Origin: Tolypeutes matacus
Lineage: Eukaryota > Chordata > Mammalia > Cingulata > Chlamyphoridae
Assembly: GCA_026826555.1 (NCBI GenBank)
Contig: JAKSZT010053883.1
Location: 23,972,355 to 24,036,354 of the forward strand
DNA length: 64,000 bases
Direction of reading: 5' to 3'
Numbering within the stretch: the first letter of the stretch is position 1; each line of letters opens with the position of its first letter. A program made the translations under genes and the position numbers. A model generated the notes under the pieces. That model was not told the DNA's origin. It ran no database searches and saw nothing but the letters and a program-made list of their open reading frames with translations. Positions 56,850 to 64,000 of this stretch are shown here, piece after piece.

Positions 56850-57080
56850 AGGCCATAGGATGTGGAATTAGACTGCTATAGCTCAATCCTGGCTGCACCA
56901 CACAAGCTGTGTGACCTTGGGGAAATTACTTAACCTCTATGCTGTGTCCACCTTATCTGTCAATTGAAGAAAATAATAGCAGCTAACTCACAGGATTCTG
57001 GTGAAGACACAATAAAAGAGTAAAGAGCTTAGCACAGTGGCTGGCACGTGGTAAAAAGTTAGGTAATATCATTGTCGTTA
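56850..57080 (+). mobile_element. MIR SINE, near full length
   Basis: Forward MIR: 'aagctgtgtgaccttgggga', 'aattacttaacctctatgct', 'cttagcacagtggctggcac' and 'gtggtaaaaagtta'. Confidence 0.9.
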
Positions 57081-57796
57081 GAATTATAAGAGCTTTTCTC
57101 CACAAGATGAAAGGATTCAGAAGGCTTCCATGACCCCAGGTGTGTCTGGCAAACTCGTTACATGACTTTAAATGAGCCATATAACCTACCTTGACCCCAT
57201 TCCCATTCGATAAAATGAGTGTGTTTACTTTTTCCACATTATTAAAATTTTTCTTTTTACCATGAGAAATGTATTCCTATATCACTTAGTAAAATAAATA
57301 AAACAAAATAAAGATATTAAAATAAAATGATAATGTGAAATAATAGAATAATCAAATATAATGTAATATAAAAATGAAATAGATATTGGACTATGACATT
57401 TTTGGTGCTTATGAGCTTTAACTGCTCTGGGTCATTCATTCAGGACTTTTTAGGAGTGAGAAGAGATGGGGGTGAGATGAGAAGTTAGAACTTTTCAGGC
57501 AGGCTGGGAGAGATGCTGGCGCCACAGAATGGTCAATTGTTGCACTGAACATCTTAAGCCTTTTTGCTCCTACTTTGTACCCCTCCCCCACCTCGGCAAG
57601 GGTCACCTTGGAGTCACAATACACAGCTGCTCGCTACGCTCTTGCCTTGCTTCAGCCATGCTGGCATTGTTTCCGCTTCTTGAATGCATTACAATCCTTC
57701 CAGAGCCACCTCACATGCTGTCCCCTTGGCCAAGAATGTGCAATATCATTCAGAGTCTTAAATTGAAGTGACAAAACCAACTGAAACTAATTTAAG
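57081..57796. other. No gene seen; A/T-rich stretch at 57.24-57.40 kb
   Basis: AAATA-rich sequence between 57280 and 57390, then mixed unique DNA. Short frames only. Confidence 0.45.
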
Positions 57797-57823
57797 CAAA
57801 AGCAAAAACAAAAACAAAAAAAG
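57797..57823 (+). repeat. (CAAAAA)n A-rich repeat
   Basis: 'agcaaaaacaaaaacaaaaa' and flanks. Confidence 0.85.
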
Positions 57824-58002
57824 GCAGGGGGAAGATTTTTCGTTCAACTAAAACACCCTGGAGTTGATAGCTTCAGGCATGGCTGCATCCAGAGTTTCAA
57901 ATGATATTTCAGAACATGGTCTTTCCATCTCTGCAGGCTTGGCCTCACTCCTGGTCCTGCTGTGCCCTCTAGGAGGGAAATGGCCACTGGTAGAGCCGGC
58001 TG

Positions 58003-58240
58003 CACACACTCACACTGTCAAACACTCCTGCATGTACTCCCATTCACACACACACTCAAGTATCATGCACACAATCACAGAAACATGCTCACACACATCA
58101 CACACATGCACTCACAAACACTCTCATACCCATTCTCGCATACACACAGTCACACTCTTGCATGCACACACACATACACACATATGCAAAGTATACTCAC
58201 GCATGTGCACACACACACAAATACATGCACAAATTTGCAT
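58003..58240 (+). repeat. CA-rich imperfect repeat
   Basis: About 240 bases of CACA/CATGCA/CTCACA units without a perfect period. The 138-aa and 94-aa frames are His/Thr-rich readings of it. Confidence 0.9.
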
Positions 58241-58439
58241 GATTAGCTGCCCCATGCCTGCCTTCTGCACTGTCTCATAGAGCCCCATGGAGGCAGGGAT
58301 CCTGTCTGTCTTGTCCCCTGTGGCATCCCCAGCACCTATCCCAATGCATTTCACAATGGACATAAAGGCACCTGCTCAGTCCTCCTTTCACGGAGGTGTT
58401 GGAGATCAAATACAAAAGTGGCCCCATCCCTCCTCTTCC

Positions 58440-58604
58440 CCTTTACTTACTAGGTCCCTCATTCCTTCCCTCACCCGGGTCCCCTGTCCCCTCCGTCACC
58501 CCCTCTGTCCCTCCCTGACACCCTCTCTCCCTCACCTACATGTTCTCCTCTTTCTCTGCCTCTCTGCCGTACTATCACTTCCCTCTTCCAATCCCTCCCC
58601 ACCT
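58440..58604 (+). repeat. Pyrimidine-rich tract
   Basis: About 160 bases dominated by CCCT, CTCC and TTCC words. Low complexity. Confidence 0.6.
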
Positions 58605-58800
58605 CCTGGAGCTAATTAAATGATACCATTGAATGTATTTCATTTGCATTTGGCTCAGAAGGGCCACAGAGCCCCAGCACGAGTTCATTAAACGGCTCTG
58701 CAGAGAGGGGTGTAATGAACCAGTTTTATTACAACCGTCATCTCAGCCAGCCTCTGAGGCGATTATGGATTCTTTGGGAAGAAAGAGAACCACAAACCTC
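58605..58800. promoter_or_regulatory. Candidate conserved non-coding block
   Basis: Sharp change from pyrimidine-rich to 'agctaattaaatgataccat', 'tatttcatttgcatttggct' (an octamer-like ATTTGCAT) and 'gtaatgaaccagttttatta'. Repeat-free. Confidence 0.4.
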
Positions 58801-59244
58801 AGCCTCCAGTGCACAGGGTTCAGGTGGGAGTGTGGGGAGGAGGCTCAGCTCCGACTCAGGAAGGGCCTGGGCTGCTGGGCCCGCGCTCTGCCTGGCGGGT
58901 GGTGGGGGAGCCGGGCTGAGCCCCCGCGGCCCCTGTTCCTGCGCAGCCACCATAACCTGGAACCTCAGAAACCCCCACTGGCTTCCACTCCAGCCGGCTC
59001 CGAGGCTCCCGGCCTGGGGCTCAGAACTCCTGAGACTGCTTATTGTGAGGGGTCCCAAGACTCATCGGCGCAGACAGAATAACTTGCCTGGCACATAACA
59101 GGCCAATATTTATGATCTGCATGTGTGCTGAGATTACAGTGACAGAGACACGCACCGAAGAGCACTGCCGAATTCCCGGCGCCTCTGCCTGGTGCGTATT
59201 TCCTCAGCCGACCGCATCTAACAGTCACGGTGGTGGGGTGCCAT
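58801..59244. other. No gene seen; GC-rich with scattered CpG
   Basis: Overlapping frames on both strands (106-149 aa). CpG density rises near 58.85-58.95 kb but stays short of an island. Confidence 0.4.
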
Positions 59245-59495
59245 AGTGACAACCGCCACCCCCTCTCGGGCACCCACTGTGTGCCGGCACTGGGCTCAGT
59301 GATTTGCTTGGATTACCTCACTGAATCCTCACAACAGCCCTCAAGGGTAAGCACTGCCACTGTCCCATTTTATGGATGAGGAAACTGAGGCTCAGAGAAG
59401 TAAGTGCTGGGTCCAAAGACAAGGAGCTGGAACATGGTAGGTGGAGGACTGGAGCTCAGGCTGCCCAAACCAAAGCCCTCAGCACTGCCCTCCAC
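59245..59495 (-). mobile_element. MIR SINE
   Basis: Reverse MIR: 'ctgaatcctcacaacagccc', 'cattttatggatgaggaaac', 'tgaggctcagagaagtaagt'. Confidence 0.9.
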
Positions 59496-59574
59496 TAGGT
59501 CCAATTTAAATGGCCAGCTCATCGCAGGCGGGGGTCCCCAAAATTATATTAACATTAAATAATAATCTGCCCTT

Positions 59575-59835
59575 ACACTTCAAATACCCTAGCTTTCATT
59601 GAGGGTTTTCTGTGTGCCTGGCTCTGTTCTAGAACTTCACACACATTAGCTTATTTAATTCTCACAAGGGCCCTATGAGGAGGTATTATTATTACACCCA
59701 TTTTGCAGACAAGTAAACTGAGGCACAGAGAAGTTAGGTGGCTTCCTCATGTCACAGCCCTAGTATGGGCAGAACAGGGATTGAATCTGGCAGTCAGGCT
59801 CCCACATCACACTTTCCCAGCTCTATCCCTCATGG
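59575..59835 (-). mobile_element. MIR SINE, full length
   Basis: Reverse MIR with near-consensus order: 'ctgtgtgcctggctctgttc', 'tttaattctcacaagggccc', 'ccattttgcagacaagtaaa' and 'cagggattgaatctggcagt'. Confidence 0.92.
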
Positions 59836-59854
59836 AGCTGGGATGTGGTTCTAA

Positions 59855-60655
59855 AAAGGTATTCGTTTATTTCTGTTGCTGTGACGAGGTACCACATGCC
59901 TAGTGGTATGAACAATGCAAACCTATTCTCTCGCAGTTCTGGAGGCCAGGCTTCCAGAAAGGTGTCGACAGGACTGTTCCGTTCCGGGGGCTGGATGGGA
60001 GAATCTGTTTCTGTGCCTCTTCCAGCTTTGAGATGCTGCCCACATTTCTTGGCTTATGGCTCCTTCCTCAATCTTCAAGGCCAGCAATGGCAGGTCAAGT
60101 TCTTCTCACATCACATCACTCCAAAGTCCTCTTCTGCCTCCTCCTTGCACTTTTAAATCCCTTAGTGATCACATGGGACCCGCCTGGGTAACCCAGGATA
60201 ACCCCAGTTTTAAAGTCATCTGATTAGCACCATTTAATTCAGACTGCAACCTCAATTCCCTTTTGCAGCAAGGTCACTGGCTGGCCGCACTCTTGGGGTT
60301 CCTTGGCTTTTCCGTCACATGGCAATGTACATGGTGGCATCTTTCCCTTCCAGGTTTCGTGGACTTCAGCTTCTGGCTTTTCCGGCAGCTTCTCCCTCTC
60401 CATCTGAATTTAATTCTACATCAAAAGGCTCCAGGAATTGGATGAAAGCCCAGCTGGACTTAGGCCACGACTTCACTGAAGTAGCACCTTGAAGAGATGC
60501 TATTTATAAAGGGCCACAGCCACAGAACTGGGGGTTGGGACCCGAACATGCCTTTGGTGGGGGACACAATTCAATCCCCAACAGTAACAGAGTCACAAGT
60601 TCTGGGAAGCAGGACGTGGACATCTTTGGGGGCCATTATTCTGCCTCCCACAACT
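59855..60655 (-). mobile_element. MLT1-type LTR split by a younger LTR
   Basis: Left part: 'attcgtttatttctgttgct', 'ctctcgcagttctggaggcc', 'cttcctcaatcttcaaggcc' and 'aacccaggataaccccagtt'. It stops near 60275 and resumes near 60588 with 'agtcacaagttctgggaagc', 'aggacgtggacatctttggg' and 'ggccattattctgcctccca'. Confidence 0.88.
60272..60588 (-). mobile_element. Xenarthran LTR fragment nested in MLT1
   Basis: 'cgtcacatggcaatgtacat', 'ctaca/tcaaaaggctccagg', 'cactgaagtagcaccttgaa' and 'cacaattcaatccccaacag' match the order of the 56061-56530 element. It lacks that element's first ~170 bp. Junctions are approximate. Confidence 0.7.
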
Positions 60656-60800
60656 ACCCTTTGTGGAGGACCTACTATGTGTCAGGCACCATCCAGGGCT
60701 TCTCTCCCATCACTGAACCCACACAATGAGACCAAGGGAGGGGGTGGGCCCTCCTGCCTTACAGGTGAAAAGACTGAGGAGCAGCCGGGGTTTCCCGTGG
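60656..60800 (-). mobile_element. MIR SINE fragment
   Basis: 'gaggacctactatgtgtcag', then 'ccttacaggtgaaaagactg'. Confidence 0.6.
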
Positions 60801-61499
60801 CCAGTCCTGTGTCCCAGGTGGCCCCGCTGGGTTCTGATGGTTCTGACCCCAGAGGCCTCCTATCTGAGTTGTACTTTGAGAATAGCATAGGATTTTTCAG
60901 TTTCTGATCAGATTTCAGGAGATGTTTTCAGGTGAGAGGAGAGCCGAATGGGGTACCTGGGCCCATCCAATGTCTCCCATTCCCTCCACGGTGGTCTGAC
61001 CCCAGCCCCCACCCCACTCACCCCACTTAGGTCCTTGGTCCTCTGTGCTAACGAGACCAGCATCCCCACCAGTCCCTCCTTCCTCATTAAAAGTTAGACG
61101 CGTTGGAGAATCCTGCTCACCCCTCAGATGGCAGCAGAACTTGGGCCCCACAGACCCCTTGCTCTACCCGGGGCCCTTTCTAAGGCGAGGTTCCTTCCCT
61201 CCTCAGGGGGAAGCAGCTGCACCCTAACAGTCCCTGGGCTTAGGGCCCACCATCTGTGCCTGGCTTCCTGGGCACACGGCGGCCAGGCCAGCCTGTTCCT
61301 GCCAATGGAGCCTCCACTTTCTCTTTCCTGCCAGCCCCAGTGGAGGCTGAACCTGCGACACTGACGGGGTCTGGACTGCCTGAGGACAGAGGGGCCTGTG
61401 AAAAGAGTGGGAGCATGGAGGAAATCTAGGGGGGGAGACGTGAAGGAGGTGACTTGGACAGGGAAAGGGAAAACTCGAATGGGCTAAGGGAGAATACAA
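60801..61499. other. No gene seen; GC-rich unique DNA
   Basis: Overlapping short frames, no repeat recognised. Confidence 0.45.
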
Positions 61500-61735
61500 A
61501 TGTCCTGAGCACCTACTGTGTGCCTGGCATTTCTATGCAGCCCCTGTCCATGCCGATTGCCTTGGGAGGCAGGTGTTGTCACTAATCCCCTTGTGATCAC
61601 TCCCATTTTGCTCATGAGGAAACCAAGCCCCAGAGAGGTTAAGTGACTTGCCCAAGGTCACACAGCTTGGCCGTGAAGGAGCAGGGATGCACTCCCAGCC
61701 TCTGGTGACACCTAAGTCCACCTTCTTCCTCCCAG
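61500..61735 (-). mobile_element. MIR SINE
   Basis: Reverse MIR: 'agcacctactgtgtgcctgg', 'attttgctcatgaggaaacc', 'agagaggttaagtgacttgc' and 'ccaaggtcacacagcttggc'. Confidence 0.93.
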
Positions 61736-62419
61736 CCACACTGCCTAGCTGTGCCCTTCACCACGTGGGGGTCCCCGTGCCTCCCTCCACCTCTGTTGCC
61801 CCCACCAGGCTCCCTGGGAAAGGGAAGCCTCAGTAAATCAAGCCTTCCACAAGGAGGGGCCCAGGCAATCCCTCCAGAAAAACAAACGTTTCCCAGCAGA
61901 GTAAATCACTGAGGCCTCTTGGTAATTGCAGGGGCAGACAGCTGCTCCCTTCCCCTGGAAGTTTGTAAATCAAACCTTAGACATGGATTTACAGAATCTG
62001 CTGGGGGCTGAGTAAGGCAGGAACCAGCAGGAGAAATGCAGGGAGAGGAGCAGCCCCTCAAGTCGGGCCCTGGGGGCTCCTGGGCTGGAGGCCAGGGGCA
62101 CAGTGTGGCCACTGAGGGACCACTGCTCCCACTGGCCCCCTGGGGGACCAGATGCTTCCTGGGGTCCCTGCCAGCCCTGACATCCTGTGTCTCCCTGACT
62201 CGGGGTCTGGGGGCAGCTGGAACAAAGGGTCTGGGGCTCAGGGCTGGAGGCTGGAGAAGAGGCTTGGGAGTAGCCAGCACCTCTGAGCTAGGCCCGGGGT
62301 GGGGGTAGAGGCACTTGGTGGGGAAGTGGGGGCTGGTGGTAACAGAGGCCAGGCCTGGGGTGGGTGCCCTGCAGGGGCCTTGGGCCAGGGCAGCCGGGAG
62401 GAAGCCAGAGGAGCAGACT
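61736..62419. other. No gene seen; small AT-richer block at 61.88-62.01 kb
   Basis: 61880-62010 holds 'agtaaatcactgaggcct', 'cttggtaattgcagggg' and 'tttgtaaatcaaacc' in otherwise GC-rich sequence. Possibly constrained, no gene. Confidence 0.35.
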
Positions 62420-62590
62420 TAGAACCCTGGGCTGGGAGGCAGGGGCCTGGGTGCCAGCTCTGGCTCTGCTGCTGACTTGCTGTATGACCTTGGGTAAGAC
62501 ACATGGCCTCTCTGAGCCTCAGTTGCCTCATCTGCAAAATGGAGATGATTTTTCCTGCCCTAATGTGGGGCTGCTGGGAGAACTGGAGGA
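62420..62590 (+). mobile_element. MIR SINE
   Basis: Forward MIR: 'gacttgctgtatgaccttgg', 'ctctctgagcctcagttgcc' and 'tcatctgcaaaatggagatg'. Confidence 0.92.
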
Positions 62591-62989
62591 GCTCGGGGAG
62601 GGAAAAGCCAGTTGGGAAGGGCCATGGTGAGCACAGAGGGAGGGTCCTGGCCCCTGACCTGGGTGGGGCTGGGCCCTGCTCCACCTGCCTCTGCTTCCAG
62701 CTCCTGGTGCCCAGCCAGGCCCTGGGTGCCCACCCCTGAGAGCCCTACTGATTGGAGGAGGCGTGGTCTTTATGCAAATGAGGTGCCTGCCTCCCTCCTC
62801 CCCCTTCTCCCCCAAGGCCTCCATCACTGGGGCCTCGCACCTGCTGGCTTGAGATTCCCAGGATGATGGCTGGAGACGTCACTTATGGACAAAATATGCA
62901 TGAATTCTGTCTGGCCCCCTCAGCTCTGCTCTCACCCCCAGGATTCACACTGCTCCCCAGCCCTGACGCTGACCCTCCCCTTCCTAATC

Positions 62990-63105
62990 CCGTCCCCCTT
63001 ACCAGCTGTGGGATTCCAAGCATGTCACTTCACCTCTCTGAGCCTCAGTCTCCTCCTCTGTTAAATGGGGATAACAGTGCCTTCCTGGTGGACTGGCCTG
63101 TTATG
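62990..63105 (+). mobile_element. MIR SINE fragment
   Basis: Forward MIR core: 'catgtcacttcacctctctg', 'agcctcagtctcctcctctg', 'ttaaatggggataacagtgc'. Confidence 0.85.
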
Positions 63106-63589
63106 CACACGCTCATCCAGTCCTTAAACAAATAGTTAATGTTGCATCTGAGCCTCCTGAGTGCCAGGCCCTGTATGGGCACTGAGGGAGGACACAGATG
63201 GGGGCAGTGGCGACGAGGGCCCTGGTCTACAGAGCATCTGTCGAAGTGGGTTGTCAGATGGACGTGGCTGGGAAGGTGTCCATAAGTGGCCAAGAGCCTC
63301 GACAATGCGGCGTGGGCCAGTGTCTCACCCAAAGCCAGCCCCAGTCAGTGGCAGAGCCCGGGGGGCTGGCCCCAGAGCAGGCACATGGATTTGCAGACAC
63401 CCAGCCAGGAGGCCACCTTCCTCTTGGGGGATGCCCACTCCCACGCCAGCTTCAGCCCATGGGTAGAGGCCGAGCCCTCACTGGTCCCTCTTGTCTCCGT
63501 GGACCCAGCCAAGGACTCTTGGGCCAGACAGGTGAGGGTCATATATGTCCCCCCCAAAGAGTGGCCCTCAGCTTCCCCTTTGAGCTCAC
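63106..63589. other. No gene seen
   Basis: GC-rich. A 194-aa and a 156-aa frame overlap on opposite strands. A short MIR-like end ('gagtgccaggccctgtatgg') is at about 63158. Confidence 0.45.
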
Positions 63590-63870
63590 AGCCCACCCCC
63601 TCCAGTCCCTGAACAGCCAGTGGAATTCCCTGGGACAGGGAGCGGGTAGTTTGGGGCTGGATCCTGTTATCAGAACATTCTGCCTGTTCACCATCCCGGC
63701 ACCCCCAAGCACAGCTGATAATAGAATTTTTAATTATTGTAATTATCACCTGAGAAATTGGGTTCCTTCCAGAGGGAATTAAAATGAGATTTGGCTCCTT
63801 TTTACCTCTCTCCATTCAGCTTTAATTCTGAAGGTGAATTTCATAACACACCTGGAAACAAGGAGACTGA
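63590..63870. promoter_or_regulatory. Candidate conserved non-coding block
   Basis: Repeat-free AT-rich block with 'acagctgataatagaatttt', 'taattattgtaattatcacc', 'gggaattaaaatgagatttg' and 'cattcagctttaattctgaa'. It contains two E-box cores (CAGCTG, CACCTG next to GGAAA) and clustered TAAT cores. Inference only. Confidence 0.42.
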
Positions 63871-63949
63871 GAGAGACTTTCTTATCGAAAGGACTGTGGT
63901 GGGCAGGGTGAAGATGGATGGGGACATATTTTGGGGATGAGAGACCACC

Positions 63950-64000
63950 TGCTTGTGTGCACGTGTGTCTGTATATGTGTGTGCAAACGTGTGTGCATGA
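63950..64000 (+). repeat. TG-rich imperfect repeat
   Basis: 'gtgtgcacgtgtgtctgtat' and similar to the window end, where it is cut. Confidence 0.8.

Noticed and set aside
57864..58280. 138-aa His/Thr-rich frame
   Set aside because: Mostly a reading of the CA-rich repeat.

Overview
The window is nuclear DNA from a placental mammal. I find no protein-coding gene of the host, no tRNA or rRNA gene and no convincing exon. Almost every open reading frame on both strands is a chance reading of GC-rich unique DNA or of a dead repeat. The dominant content is interspersed repeats of several ages, mainly MIR, L2, L1 and LTR elements, with simple repeats and a few repeat-free AT-rich blocks that look like conserved non-coding DNA. 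A 10-base N run at 17582-17591 marks a scaffold gap, so this is a draft assembly.

Organism: the youngest repeats point to Xenarthra. There is a tRNA-derived SINE of the xenarthran DAS type at 53.0 kb. Two related LTRs (35.3 and 54.3 kb) and another LTR family (56.1 and 60.3 kb) look xenarthran to me from memory. Armadillo DNA is dense in young DAS SINEs and only one SINE is seen here, so a sloth or anteater is my preferred guess (inference).

Layout: 0-5.3 kb holds old L1 pieces. 5.3-28 kb is GC-rich unique DNA with many MIRs, some L2, and MLT1-type LTR pieces. 28.2-30.4 kb carries older LTR-like and L1/HAL1-like repeats. 31-36.1 kb is one old antisense L1, interrupted by a hAT-type element and by a xenarthran LTR with a perfect 5-bp target duplication. 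36.5-37 kb is an ERV solo LTR. 38.6-46.1 kb is the centrepiece: an essentially full-length L1 on the + strand with an exact 16-bp target-site duplication, a YY1-type site at its 5' end, tandem ~198-bp units in the 5' UTR, and broken ORF1 and ORF2. A second 1.3-kb antisense retroelement is nested in its 5' UTR. 46.5-52.5 kb is GC-rich with MIR and L2, one CpG-rich patch and a perfect 32-bp inverted repeat. 52.5-56.5 kb is a stack of nested young insertions: SINE, solo LTR, and L1 3' end split by two LTRs. 56.8-64 kb returns to MIR-rich unique DNA.

The history can be read as layers: MIR and L2 first, then L1M, HAL1-like and MLT1 elements, then xenarthran LTRs, the SINE and the L1. I see no novel gene system. 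The items most worth checking are the 32-bp inverted repeat, the nested element with two poly(A) tracts inside the L1, and the candidate conserved non-coding blocks near 6, 19.9, 29.6, 50.2, 58.7 and 63.7 kb.
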